DNA of 64,000 bases from JAZPYZ01 sp045544455 (lineage in GTDB: Bacteria > Bacillota > Clostridia > Oscillospirales > Acutalibacteraceae): contig JAZPYZ010000019.1 of the NCBI GenBank assembly GCA_045544455.1, positions 1-64,000 on the forward strand, given 5' to 3'. Made by a program: the position numbers and the translations under genes. Within the stretch, counting starts at the first letter, position 1. Every line of letters starts with the position of its first letter. The notes below the pieces were generated by a model. The model was not told the DNA's origin. It did not search any database and saw nothing but the letters and a program-made list of their open reading frames with translations. Of the stretch, positions 42,864 to 52,288 are shown piece by piece.

Positions 42864-42972
42864 CCTGTTTGACTCCCCTTTTGTATTTGCTTACATCTAT
42901 TATAAAAGATTATGCCCCAATTTTCAACTGTTTCAAGCGTATTTTTCTATAAAATATTTCGATAACACGAAC

Positions 42973-44190
42973 CTAAGCAAGCAAAGTAGATAACAAGCGG
43001 CCAAGCGCTCGCCAAACCGTCATGCGCGATACCGTTTCGGCAGCACGAATCGTATAGGTTGCGACCGGCTCTTCGTTCAGCAAATAGGTCATCGTCCCCA
43101 CCGCTTGGCGCGGTTCGACCGGTGCCGTAATCGTTTCATCCAATTCTACCACACTGGTAATATCTTTCTCGTGTCCTTTTTTTAACAAGATCGCTTCCGG
43201 TGCATCTACTGTCACCGACACCTGAGGTTGTGTTCCGTGTAATACACGTACCGTATCATCCAACGTTACATCCGGCCGATATAAAGTATAGTTTGCAAAC
43301 CCATAGTCCAACATTTTACGAGCACCGCCAAATCGTTCATCCGTCGTGGAGCAACCGAGAATAACCGCTACAAAGGAAATCTCATCTCGGGCAGCGGTAG
43401 CAGCTAAACAGTGCCCTGCCGCAGAGGTGGTGCCGGTTTTTAAACCCGTTGCCCCATCGTAAAACCGAACCAGTTTATTGGTGTTTACCAGTTGCGAAGC
43501 TCCATTACGTAAGCTATCCATCCAAATGGTGGTGTATTCGGTGATTTTATCATGTTTCATCAACTCGCGCGACATCACCGCCACATCATAAGCCGACGAT
43601 ACCGCTTCATCGTTTAAACCACTACAATCTAAAAAGTTGGTATCGTTCATGCCAAGTTCTTTGGCGCGTTCGTTCATCCTCGCAACAAACCCTTCGATCG
43701 AACCGCTTACTTTTTCCGCCAATGCCGCACACGCATCGTTAGCCGATACCACGGCAGCGGCTTTTAACAGTTCGTGAACCGTCATGCACTCCCCTTCCTC
43801 TAACCATATCTGCGATCCACCCATCGAAGCCGCCGTTGCGGAACAAACCACCTCATCGGTTAACGTCAGTTGTCCATCATCTATCGCTTCCATAACCAAC
43901 AACAATGTCATGATCTTGGTCACCGAGGCAATCGGCACCGGCGCATGCTCGTTAGTCGCTATCAACACCTCACCGGTAGATAATTCCATCAACACGGATG
44001 ATTTTCCACCAACTTCCGGCGTTGGCACCGCGGAAACGTCTTCGGACGGTACAAACGTGGTGAGTTGATCCCACGTTTCCCCGGATTCAAGATCGAAAAT
44101 AAGTTGCGGTATTTCTTCCGCACGTACCACGGCACCGAAAAACCCGATCGCACCGATACATACCGTGGCGATGGTTCGTTTCCACCACAT
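42973..44190 (-). CDS. D-alanyl-D-alanine carboxypeptidase (DacF/PBP5-like)
   Basis: The 405-residue protein has a signal sequence (RTIATVCIGAIGFFGAVVRAEE), then a peptidase S11 domain with the catalytic SVTK, the SAND motif and KTGTTSAAG. A C-terminal PBP5-associated domain and membrane-contact end follow. It trims the D-Ala from peptidoglycan stem peptides. AGGAGA before ATG 44190 fixes this start, and an upstream frame start is rejected. Confidence 0.92.
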   Translation of the reverse strand: MWWKRTIATVCIGAIGFFGAVVRAEEIPQLIFDLESGETWDQLTTFVPSEDVSAVPTPEVGGKSSVLMELSTGEVLIATNEHAPVPIASVTKIMTLLLVMEAIDDGQLTLTDEVVCSATAASMGGSQIWLEEGECMTVHELLKAAAVVSANDACAALAEKVSGSIEGFVARMNERAKELGMNDTNFLDCSGLNDEAVSSAYDVAVMSRELMKHDKITEYTTIWMDSLRNGASQLVNTNKLVRFYDGATGLKTGTTSAAGHCLAATAARDEISFVAVILGCSTTDERFGGARKMLDYGFANYTLYRPDVTLDDTVRVLHGTQPQVSVTVDAPEAILLKKGHEKDITSVVELDETITAPVEPRQAVGTMTYLLNEEPVATYTIRAAETVSRMTVWRALGRLLSTLLA

Positions 44191-44262
44191 ATTCATCTCT
44201 CCTTGCAGACTTTTTGATATATGTGTATGCAACACAATTACACAATATATCTTGAAAAACGA

Positions 44263-44291
44263 TTGAAAAACCATCTGTTCTCTGTTATGAT
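44263..44291 (+). promoter_or_regulatory. Promoter of mtaB
   Basis: TTGAAA and TATGAT are 17 bp apart, in the divergent region with the carboxypeptidase gene. Confidence 0.75.
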
Positions 44292-44327
44292 AAAAAAGAT
44301 GAATTTTCCACAAGAAAGAGAATGACT

Positions 44328-45617
44328 ATGAATATATGGTTTCACACCTTAGGGTGTAAAGTGAATCAATATGAAACGCAAGCGATGATGTCCATCATGC
44401 GCCAAAACGGGTTTGTGGTTGGAGAACTAACCGGCGATACATCCGTTGGGCACGATGTGATCGTAATCAATTCCTGCACCGTAACCGGCGAAAGTGATCG
44501 AAAACTTCGTCAATTGCTTCGCCGGTATCGCCGAACCTATCCGGATGCCATTCTGGTGTTGACCGGTTGTATGCCACAAGCGTTCCCTAAACAAGCCGAA
44601 ACTCTGACCGAAGCGGATATTGTGCTCGGCAACGATGCCCGCCGCCAACTACCGGATCATTTGAACCGGTTTCTCATGAACGGACAACGTGTCGTATCGA
44701 TTGGCGAACACACCAAACAGTTTGAACCGTTGTCGATCGATTCGTTTGAGGGACGTACACGCGCTTTTCTGAAAATTGAAGACGGGTGCAACCGCTTTTG
44801 TTCGTATTGTATTATTCCATATGCGCGTGGCAGAGTGCGTTCCAAACCGCTCGACGATCTTCGCGACGAAGTGGCGGCACTGGCACAAAACGGGTATCGT
44901 GAAATCGTGTTGGTCGGTATCAATTTGACCGCCTACGGCCAGGATTTGGGATTATCCATCTGCGACGCAGTCGAGACAGCTTGCGAACATGAGGGAATTT
45001 GCCGGGTCCGTTTAGGATCGCTTGAACCGGATATGATGACCGATGAAGTGATCGCTCGATTAGCAGCACAACCGAAACTATGTCCCCAATTTCATTTATC
45101 GTTACAAAGCGGTTGTCAAGACACCTTGCGCCGAATGAACCGTCGATATACCCCGACCGATTACGCGACAGTTTGCGATAAATTGCGCCAGGCATTCCCT
45201 GGTTGCGCATTGACCACCGATGTGATGGTCGGATTCCCCGGCGAAACCGATGAAGAATTTGCCGAATCGTTATCGTTTGTGTCATCCATTGGGTTTGCTA
45301 AGGTGCATGTATTCGCCTATTCACGCCGTCCCGGCACGCCGGCCGACATCGCATCCAACCAGGTGGAAAATCGCACAAAAGCGGAACGCAGTCGTCGTAT
45401 GATCGCCTCCTGTGAGCAGGATCAACATACTTTTATGAAAACGCATATTGGGCAACAAGTAGAGATATTACTGGAAACCAAAACCGATGAGGATGGTTTT
45501 GTGGACGGATATACCGCTAATTATCTACCGGTAACCGTTAAAACCAATCACACCGCCGGTGAGATGGTAACCGCCACCATTACCGCCATACGCAACGATC
45601 GGTGTATCGCCGAATAA
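44328..45617 (+). CDS. mtaB: tRNA (t6A37) methylthiotransferase MtaB
   Basis: The roughly 429-residue radical SAM enzyme adds methylthio to t6A37 in tRNA. It has the N-terminal UPF0004 domain (TLGCKVNQYE, NSCTVTGESDRKLRQLLRR), the radical SAM CNRFCSYCIIPYARG (CxxxCxxC) and a C-terminal TRAM-like domain. ATG 44328 is preferred to 44322 by ribosome binding site spacing. It is the only plus-strand gene between 36 and 52 kb. Confidence 0.93.
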   Translation: MNIWFHTLGCKVNQYETQAMMSIMRQNGFVVGELTGDTSVGHDVIVINSCTVTGESDRKLRQLLRRYRRTYPDAILVLTGCMPQAFPKQAETLTEADIVLGNDARRQLPDHLNRFLMNGQRVVSIGEHTKQFEPLSIDSFEGRTRAFLKIEDGCNRFCSYCIIPYARGRVRSKPLDDLRDEVAALAQNGYREIVLVGINLTAYGQDLGLSICDAVETACEHEGICRVRLGSLEPDMMTDEVIARLAAQPKLCPQFHLSLQSGCQDTLRRMNRRYTPTDYATVCDKLRQAFPGCALTTDVMVGFPGETDEEFAESLSFVSSIGFAKVHVFAYSRRPGTPADIASNQVENRTKAERSRRMIASCEQDQHTFMKTHIGQQVEILLETKTDEDGFVDGYTANYLPVTVKTNHTAGEMVTATITAIRNDRCIAE

Positions 45618-45618
45618 T

Positions 45619-45659
45619 AAAAAAAGAACCGAGACACATAAAGTCTCGGTTCTTTTTTA
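45619..45659. terminator. Bidirectional terminator between mtaB and cdaR
   Basis: A 15-bp stem beginning AAAAAGAACCGAGAC with loop ACATAAA and T-runs ends both convergent genes. Confidence 0.9.
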
Positions 45660-47024
45660 TTATTCGGATGCCGTGATATATAAACTATAACCCGCTTCTC
45701 CATAATACACCCACACGGCTTGCGAACCGGTTACCGAAACCGTCGCGGTATATTCCGCCGGACCGAGTTTCGGCTCGTTTTTCATATCGACCACTACCGA
45801 TACGTTAGACGCTGTCATTTTAGAGATAGAACTGCTGTTTCCCACCAACACAATATCCGTTAATTTCGTTTGCGTTAACGCAATATCATATCCTTTCGGT
45901 ACATTAAGGATGGTAACATTGCTGGATTTCCAAGTGGTTCCATTCTTCTCCAAATCGGTATCGAGCACGGTCTCTAACATTTTAGAAGAAAGCGAGGCAA
46001 TATCGATTTTCGCTTCGAAAGAATCGATATTATCGATCACGGTAATACCGTCCGGCACCTCAATTGGCACGGAACACACACCGTTGGTCGGATACAAGTC
46101 GTTAAAATCGATGGTAAAGTTTTTCAGATACTTTTCAAATACTTCCACCGTCTCGGGATCGCCTTTAAACTCAATCTCTGACGGAGTCAAGGTTACTAAA
46201 TTCGTCGCGTTTTTATATGCATCAGGCACATTAACCAACGTCGGTTTCACCTTCGTTTTGCGATACCCTTGTACAATCACCGTAACCGGGATTTCCCCTT
46301 CTGAAACGTTGTCAAACGAGCAGAACTGCCATTCGGCATCCGTTAACTCGTTTCCGTCCTTATCCAACGCTCTCAACGTTGCTTGTGCGACTGTCGTTTC
46401 GGTTAAATCACCCGTCTGCTTCACTTTAGCAGCCACCGAAGCAATTTTATCGCGCACGGTTTTCGGTCCGGTGATGACAATCGTATTGTCCTCCGATACC
46501 GGCGAACCTAACACCGGACTGCCAAGCAAATATTTGGTCTCATTAGCCAACGATACCTGTGACATATCCACCGACACCGGATAACTGTTTGAGCCAATAT
46601 AATCACACGTCACCTTTATCTTGTTCTTGGAGATATTGGTTACGGTAAACGCACCCGACACGTTGGACTGGTATTCCAACGACACCTCATAATCGGTAAC
46701 GGCGTTTACAACGCCACTCAAATCAGCGGTAACCGATAAACTGTCTGCATTCAGTTTCGACAACACCGAACGGTTGCCGGACACTGTCACATCTACGGTA
46801 TCAACCGATTTGGAAATCACGTTAAAATATTGATCGGGCAAATTTTGCCCACTTTCGGCCGCAGCGTTGAGACGCACCGTAACCGGTACGGTAATCGTCT
46901 TTTTATCGGTTGCGCTGGGCCCATATACAACGATACTCCATAGGATGATTGCCAACACCAATGAAACCGCCAACATCAGCCGATCATTATGCAACAATTT
47001 AGTCAACGAAAATTTTGCTTTCAT
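45660..47024 (-). CDS. cdaR: YbbR-domain regulator CdaR
   Basis: The 454-residue protein has one N-terminal membrane segment (LMLAVSLVLAIILWSIVVYG) and then about four YbbR repeats facing outside. CdaR modulates the diadenylate cyclase CdaA. Its start overlaps the cdaA stop (ATGA), so the two are coupled. AAGGAGG precedes the ATG. glmM, the usual third gene, is not here. Confidence 0.93.
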   Translation of the reverse strand: MKAKFSLTKLLHNDRLMLAVSLVLAIILWSIVVYGPSATDKKTITVPVTVRLNAAAESGQNLPDQYFNVISKSVDTVDVTVSGNRSVLSKLNADSLSVTADLSGVVNAVTDYEVSLEYQSNVSGAFTVTNISKNKIKVTCDYIGSNSYPVSVDMSQVSLANETKYLLGSPVLGSPVSEDNTIVITGPKTVRDKIASVAAKVKQTGDLTETTVAQATLRALDKDGNELTDAEWQFCSFDNVSEGEIPVTVIVQGYRKTKVKPTLVNVPDAYKNATNLVTLTPSEIEFKGDPETVEVFEKYLKNFTIDFNDLYPTNGVCSVPIEVPDGITVIDNIDSFEAKIDIASLSSKMLETVLDTDLEKNGTTWKSSNVTILNVPKGYDIALTQTKLTDIVLVGNSSSISKMTASNVSVVVDMKNEPKLGPAEYTATVSVTGSQAVWVYYGEAGYSLYITASE

Positions 47025-47902
47025 TTTGATTTCCTCCTTGGGAAGATCGCCTTTTTCGGCTTGGGCTCATCGAGTTGCAAATCCTCCCAAAGGATCGTGT
47101 TCTCGATGGCTATCCGCAAGGATTCTTCGCTATATCCACGGGTGAGTTTTCCACCGAGAGCAATACCGACCGTACCGGTTTCTTCCGAAACCACTACGAC
47201 CAACGCATCGGAGTTCTCACTCATACCGACGGCGGCACGGTGACGAGTACCGAGTTCACTGCTAAGTTGCCGGTTATCGGTCAACGGCAGAATACAACCG
47301 GCCGCATATACCTGTCCGTCGCGGATGATCATCGCACCGTCATGAAGCGGCGCTTTATTGAAAAACAGATTCGCGACCAGTTCACTGGACGGAGCGGCAT
47401 CCACCACCGTGCCGGTATTGATAATATCGCCCAGTTTTGTGGTACGTTCAAACACAATCAACGCACCCATACGTTGTTTTTTCAAAATTGTGACCGCATC
47501 ACATACGGCAATAATCGCCGATTGCCATTTTTTCATACTCTCGCGGTCTCGATCTTCGCCAAAATTAAAGATATTTGCACCAATCTTACTGTGCCCTGCT
47601 TTTTCCAGCGCGCGACGAAGTTCTGGTTGGAAAATCACCACTAAAATGATCAACGCATTGTCGAAGATCATCTGTAACACGTAGCGCGCGGTTTTTAGAT
47701 CGAACCAAGATGCCAATGCGTATAGCAATAACAATATGACAATTCCCTTGAGTAACTGTTCTGCACGGGAATCTCTTACTAATTTAACAACGCTAAAAAT
47801 CGCAAATGCAATCAACAAAATATCCGCCGTGTCGATAAACAGGCGGTAAGACTGTATAAATCCAACGATACTTTGCCATACATCTGCCCAAAAAGCTCCC
47901 AT
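47021..47902 (-). CDS. cdaA: Diadenylate cyclase CdaA
   Basis: The roughly 293-residue protein makes c-di-AMP from two ATP. Three N-terminal hydrophobic segments precede the DAC domain, which has the DGA motif (KAPLHDGAMII) and the RHR motif (GTRHRAAVG). GGGGAGAG lies before ATG 47902, which is preferred over an earlier in-frame start. It is cotranscribed with cdaR. Confidence 0.96.
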   Translation of the reverse strand: MGAFWADVWQSIVGFIQSYRLFIDTADILLIAFAIFSVVKLVRDSRAEQLLKGIVILLLLYALASWFDLKTARYVLQMIFDNALIILVVIFQPELRRALEKAGHSKIGANIFNFGEDRDRESMKKWQSAIIAVCDAVTILKKQRMGALIVFERTTKLGDIINTGTVVDAAPSSELVANLFFNKAPLHDGAMIIRDGQVYAAGCILPLTDNRQLSSELGTRHRAAVGMSENSDALVVVVSEETGTVGIALGGKLTRGYSEESLRIAIENTILWEDLQLDEPKPKKAIFPRRKSK

Positions 47903-47974
47903 TCGGTCCGTCTCTCCCCTTTGCATTCCTATACATATATATCATAGCACATTCCGGAAATATTTCAATGCTTT

Positions 47975-49123
47975 TTACCCATCTTTTTGTATATTTTTAA
48001 TAACTTTTTCCACAAATTTCGCCTCTTGTATGGTCGTATACCGAGATGGTGACAATCGAACGGTTCCCGATTCAAGCGTTTGATATTTACGGTGCGCTAA
48101 CGGCGCGCAATGCAGACCGGCTCGGCAAAAAATCTGATGCTCATTTAACAGCGCCGCTGTTTCCTCGCTGTGCAAGCCGTTAACGTTAAACGATAATACC
48201 GGTGCGCCGATACCGATATCCTGCCACCGGTTATACAGTGTGATCCCCTCGCAAGCCGATAATACACGGTATAGCGGATACAACACCGTTCGCTCGTGAT
48301 GAGCAATGTTTTCCACACCCATCTGTAACACCGACTGTATTCCGGCCCGTAGACCGGCGATCCCTATCACGTTTAGCGTGCCGCTCTCCAACGCTTCCGG
48401 CCAATCGGTCGGTTGACGGCGATCGAGCGACTTAGTACCGGTACCACCATATACAAGCGGCTCGAGAACGACGTGATCTTGACAACAAATCAATCCCGTA
48501 CCGGTTGGTCCATACAATCCTTTGTGCCCCGGCGCACAATATACATCTACATGATCACGAACAAGATGTATTGGTATCAGGCCGGCCCCTTGCGCGCCGT
48601 CTACCACAACCCATATACCGTATCGATGCGCCATCTCGCCGATCGCCCGAATCGGCATGGCATTACCAAACACGTTCGACGCCTGTGTGCAGATAATGGC
48701 ACTGGTGGACGGACGAATCAACCGTTCAAAGTGGCGAACGGTATTTTCCGGCGACGCAGGATCGGTGACAGCGATATCGTAACTCAGCAAACCTTGTTTG
48801 GCATAGGCATAAAGCGGCCTTAAAACCGCATTGTGTTCCATATCTGACAAGATAACATGTCCCCCACGCTTAGCCAAACTGTGAATCACGATATTCAACC
48901 CGTCCGTGCAATTGGACGTAAACACCACACGTTCGGCTTTCGGTACGCCAAACAGATCCGCAGCCAGCGTCCGACACGACCAGATCATCTCGGCGGTTTG
49001 AAGTGAAAAATCATGACCGGCACGACCTGGATTTGCCCCATAGTGTTGAAACGCGTTTGCCACCGCCGCACGCACGGACGGCGGTTTGGGCCACGTAGTA
49101 GCGGCATTATCCCAATACGTCAT
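47975..49123 (-). CDS. Cysteine desulfurase family protein
   Basis: The 382-residue PLP enzyme has YWDNAATTWPKPP at the start, the PLP lysine in CAPGHKGLYGPTGTG, and the catalytic Cys in FCRAGLHCAPLAHRKY. This subgroup of class-V aminotransferases takes sulfur or selenium from cysteine or selenocysteine. Its ATG overlaps the stop of the DUF3343 gene, a pairing known for Se/S carrier systems, so the two probably act together. Confidence 0.9.
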   Translation of the reverse strand: MTYWDNAATTWPKPPSVRAAVANAFQHYGANPGRAGHDFSLQTAEMIWSCRTLAADLFGVPKAERVVFTSNCTDGLNIVIHSLAKRGGHVILSDMEHNAVLRPLYAYAKQGLLSYDIAVTDPASPENTVRHFERLIRPSTSAIICTQASNVFGNAMPIRAIGEMAHRYGIWVVVDGAQGAGLIPIHLVRDHVDVYCAPGHKGLYGPTGTGLICCQDHVVLEPLVYGGTGTKSLDRRQPTDWPEALESGTLNVIGIAGLRAGIQSVLQMGVENIAHHERTVLYPLYRVLSACEGITLYNRWQDIGIGAPVLSFNVNGLHSEETAALLNEHQIFCRAGLHCAPLAHRKYQTLESGTVRLSPSRYTTIQEAKFVEKVIKNIQKDG

Positions 49124-49347
49124 AGCGTATCCGCCCGGGCAACACGCCGGATTGGAACCCCGTTCGCACGTAACAATTTTTCGGCAACTTCGGTTTGCCC
49201 CGACACGATAAGCGAATATCCGCATCCGTTATCGGCAGTAGTCTTTGTGGATCGCCGAATTTGTGCGCGAATACCGTGTTGTTCGAGTAAGGTCCGCCCA
49301 CGCATAGCATACGTGACGGAATTCACCTGAAAAGCGGTCGAATTCAT
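49120..49347 (-). CDS. DUF3343 putative Se/S carrier-like protein
   Basis: The 75-residue protein (VNSVTYAMRGRTLLEQHGIRAQIRRSTKTTADNGCGYSLIVSG) fits DUF3343, whose members are found beside cysteine desulfurases. The Cys in NGCGYS could carry a persulfide. AGGAGG ten bases upstream supports ATG 49347. The stop overlaps the desulfurase ATG. selD or selU are not in the window. Confidence 0.8.
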   Translation of the reverse strand: MNSTAFQVNSVTYAMRGRTLLEQHGIRAQIRRSTKTTADNGCGYSLIVSGQTEVAEKLLRANGVPIRRVARADTL

Positions 49348-49406
49348 GCGACTCTGGCCTCCTCCTTGTAAAATATTCACGGAAGGATCAACAGGCCAAT
49401 GCCAAA

Positions 49407-49447
49407 AAAATCCCCCGTTACTCCACTATATGCGTAACGGGGGAACC
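49407..49447 (-). terminator. Terminator of ispF
   Basis: On the minus strand a stem CCCCCGTTAC / GTAACGGGGG with a 12-base loop precedes a T-run, six bases after the ispF stop. Confidence 0.88.
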
Positions 49448-49452
49448 TTGCA

Positions 49453-49929
49453 CTATTCTTTTTCTTCAATCAAGCATATTGCGTGAACCGCAATGCCTTC
49501 ACCCGAACCTGTAAATCCGAGACCTTCCTCGGTGGTGGCTTTGATACTGACTCGATCCATCGGTATACCGATAGCGTCGGAAATCGTATCGCGCATACGG
49601 TCGATATACGACCGAAGTTTCGGTGCTTGTGCCAATACCGTAGCATCCACATTACCGACGGTAAACCCGCGTTCAGATAGGATAGACACCACTTGTTTTA
49701 ACAGTTTTACGCTATCGGCACCGGCAAAAGCCGGATCGTTATCCGGAAACCACAACCCGATATCGCCCAACGCACCGGCGCCCAGCAACGCATCGCTGAT
49801 TGCGTGGCACAACACATCGGCATCCGAATGGCCAAGCAACCCTTTTTCAAACGGGATCTCTACTCCGCCCAAAATCAGTTTGCGGTTTTCCACCAAACGG
49901 TGCACGTCATATCCGTGTCCGATTCTCAT
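49453..49929 (-). CDS. ispF: 2-C-methyl-D-erythritol 2,4-cyclodiphosphate synthase
   Basis: The 158-residue enzyme acts in the MEP pathway of isoprenoid synthesis. The metal-binding GHGYDVHRL, the [12 protein letters not shown] region and DGLW-equivalent [11 protein letters not shown] are present, and [12 protein letters not shown] ends the protein. GAGGGAAG precedes the ATG. It is 11 bases behind trpS and likely in one transcript with it. Confidence 0.96.
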   Translation of the reverse strand: MRIGHGYDVHRLVENRKLILGGVEIPFEKGLLGHSDADVLCHAISDALLGAGALGDIGLWFPDNDPAFAGADSVKLLKQVVSILSERGFTVGNVDATVLAQAPKLRSYIDRMRDTISDAIGIPMDRVSIKATTEEGLGFTGSGEGIAVHAICLIEEKE

Positions 49930-49939
49930 GAGTCTTCCC

Positions 49940-50959
49940 TCATTTCAGTAATACAAAGCCCATTTTTTTAGACAGCTTATCGACAGTTCGGCCGGCGATA
50001 CGAGACGCTTTTTCCGCCCCTTCGCGCATCGTAGTTTCAAGATAGGCTTTTTCGGTAAGCAGTTTCGCTAACCGGTCTTGGATCGGTTGCAGTTCATCCG
50101 CAACTGCTTCCCCAACCGCCAATTTAAAATCGCCGTACCCTTTGCCGTCAAACTCCCGTTCGATATCCGCATGAGACTTACCGGTGATGGCCGAATAGAT
50201 ATCCATCAGGTTGTTAATACCGTCTTTTCCCGGTGCATAGTGCACACACGCTTCACTATCGGTAACGGCCCGTTTAAATTTGCGAATGATGGTATCTTTA
50301 TCGTCTTTCAACGAGATAAAGGAGTTTTGGTTCTCATCCGATTTCGACATTTTTTTAGTCGGATCTTGCAGCGAATACACCTTAGCGCCGGTTTTCATGA
50401 TTAACGGTTCCGGCACGGTAAACACGTTGCCGTACAGATTGTTCACGCGCTCGGCAATGTTGCGGGTAAGTTCCACGTGTTGTTTTTGGTCTGCACCCAC
50501 CGGCACATACTGCGGTTGATACAACAAAATATCTGCCGCCATCAACGTCGGGTACGCAAACAAACCAAGATTGATATTGTCGGCATGTTTTTGTGACTTA
50601 TCTTTAAACTGCGTCATGCGCGACAATTCGCCAAATTGGGTGTTACAAGAAAGCAACCACGACATCTGCGCGTGTGCCGGTACGTGCGATTGCACAAACA
50701 AAATGCTCTTTTGCGGATCCAACCCAATCGCGATCAGCAATGCAAACATCTCGGTGATTTGTTTACGCAGTTGTGCCGGTTCTTGCCGTACCGTAATCGC
50801 ATGCATATCCGCTACCGCGAACGCGCTATCCATCTCATCCTGCAGATTCACCCAGTTGCGAAGCGCACCGAGATAGTTGCCGAGAGTCGGCACTCCGGTC
50901 GGTTGAATACAGCTGAGCATTCGTTTTTTCGGTTGTTCGTTGACAAGATTTTGTTCCAT
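49940..50959 (-). CDS. trpS: Tryptophan-tRNA ligase
   Basis: The 339-residue class I synthetase charges tRNA-Trp. The HIGH-like [14 protein letters not shown] and the KMSKSDEN signature are present, and length is normal. GGAGAT precedes the ATG. No T-box leader is seen; the aminotransferase gene ends only 12 bases upstream. Confidence 0.97.
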   Translation of the reverse strand: MEQNLVNEQPKKRMLSCIQPTGVPTLGNYLGALRNWVNLQDEMDSAFAVADMHAITVRQEPAQLRKQITEMFALLIAIGLDPQKSILFVQSHVPAHAQMSWLLSCNTQFGELSRMTQFKDKSQKHADNINLGLFAYPTLMAADILLYQPQYVPVGADQKQHVELTRNIAERVNNLYGNVFTVPEPLIMKTGAKVYSLQDPTKKMSKSDENQNSFISLKDDKDTIIRKFKRAVTDSEACVHYAPGKDGINNLMDIYSAITGKSHADIEREFDGKGYGDFKLAVGEAVADELQPIQDRLAKLLTEKAYLETTMREGAEKASRIAGRTVDKLSKKMGFVLLK

Positions 50960-50971
50960 GGTATATCTCCT

Positions 50972-52174
50972 TTATTTCCCCAAAATCGAGCGCGTCAAAT
51001 TCGCTAAGTTTTCCACACCCACTTGCATTTGTTCGATCGTCGGGGTGGAAAAATTGACGCGGAAGGCCGACATCGGTGCAGCGGCAGTATCTACCGCAAA
51101 CGCACTACCGGGGATAACGGCCGTTTGGTATTCCCCAATAGCGCGGCGTACATATTCGGTCGGATCAATGGTATCAGGCAACCGACACCACATGAATAAA
51201 CCGCCATCCGCCGGCGGATACTCTATACCGTATGGCACCAGTTTTTCATCCAACAACGAACACATCGCTTGCCGTTTTTCACGGTACAAACTACGCAGAT
51301 GTTCCAGATGATTCTCATAATCGTATTCGGTCATAAACTGATGAATCACCATCTGTGCCCACTGGGACGAGTGAACGTCTTCCCCTTGCTTGCAAACCGC
51401 CATCTTTTTGAGCAGTTCCGCCGGTCCGATGGCATAACCTACGCGCATCGCCGGGGCTACCACTTTCGAGAAACTGCCTACATACACGACATAGCCATCG
51501 GTATCCAAACTTTGGATCGCCGGAATATCCTCACCCACATACCGCAGATCGCCGTACGGGTTATCTTCCACAATCAACACACCGTACCGTTTGGCGAGCG
51601 CCAACATCGCTTTGCGCTTGGCAAGCGACATGGTAATACCGGTCGGGTTTTGGAAATTCGGAATGGTATAGATCATCTTACAACGCGGTTCGGATTTAAG
51701 CACCGCCTCCAGTTGTTCCATATTCATGCCGTCATCGTCCACCGGCACACCCACCAAACGGGTACCGAGCGAACGGAATGAGTTAAGCGAACCGATAAAA
51801 CTCGGATCTTCACACACCACTACGTCGCCGGATTCGCAAAGGGCTTTTGCGGCAAGCTCGATAGCTTGTTGGGCACCGGAAGTGATCAGCAGATCGGTCC
51901 CCTCTCCGCCAACGTGATATTTTTCCGCCATATATTGTTTCAAGTGATTTACCAGCGGCGTATATCCTTCGGTCACGCCGTACTGTAATGCCGCGTTGGC
52001 TTGTGTTGTTAAAATACGGTTGGAAATTTCCGCAATCTCTTTAACCGGAAAAGCTTCCGGAGCCGGGTTACCGGCCGAAAACGGAATGACATTTTTGCCG
52101 GCCGCCGATTTTAAAATCTCACGAATAGCGGATGGATTTAACTCCGCAATCCGTTTCGGGAACACAAAATTCAT
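50972..52174 (-). CDS. PLP-dependent aminotransferase (class I/II, LysN/MocR-like fold)
   Basis: The 400-residue protein has IPFSAGNPAPEAFP near the N-terminus, the PLP lysine in VYVGSFSKVVAPAMRVGYAIGP and the TYPE-I arginine region near the C-terminus. It resembles 2-aminoadipate or aromatic aminotransferases; the substrate is not certain. It is the first gene of the aminotransferase-trpS-ispF transcript. Confidence 0.9.
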   Translation of the reverse strand: MNFVFPKRIAELNPSAIREILKSAAGKNVIPFSAGNPAPEAFPVKEIAEISNRILTTQANAALQYGVTEGYTPLVNHLKQYMAEKYHVGGEGTDLLITSGAQQAIELAAKALCESGDVVVCEDPSFIGSLNSFRSLGTRLVGVPVDDDGMNMEQLEAVLKSEPRCKMIYTIPNFQNPTGITMSLAKRKAMLALAKRYGVLIVEDNPYGDLRYVGEDIPAIQSLDTDGYVVYVGSFSKVVAPAMRVGYAIGPAELLKKMAVCKQGEDVHSSQWAQMVIHQFMTEYDYENHLEHLRSLYREKRQAMCSLLDEKLVPYGIEYPPADGGLFMWCRLPDTIDPTEYVRRAIGEYQTAVIPGSAFAVDTAAAPMSAFRVNFSTPTIEQMQVGVENLANLTRSILGK

Positions 52175-52209
52175 AAAAAAGTCACTATCCTTATCGATGA
52201 ATTGGTTTT

Positions 52210-52255
52210 ATTCTATCATAGGTTTATTGACATTTTCAACTAAAACTTGTAAAAT
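52210..52255. promoter_or_regulatory. Face-to-face divergent promoters of the aminotransferase and gltX
   Basis: Plus strand: TTGACA (52227-52232) and TAAAAT (52250-52255), 17 bp apart, for gltX. Minus strand: TTGAAA (52234-52239) and TAGAAT (52210-52215), 18 bp apart, for the aminotransferase. The two promoters overlap, so polymerases would compete. Confidence 0.7.
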
Positions 52256-52288
52256 GTACGGAAGAATGTTAAATCTTGGAGGATACAC

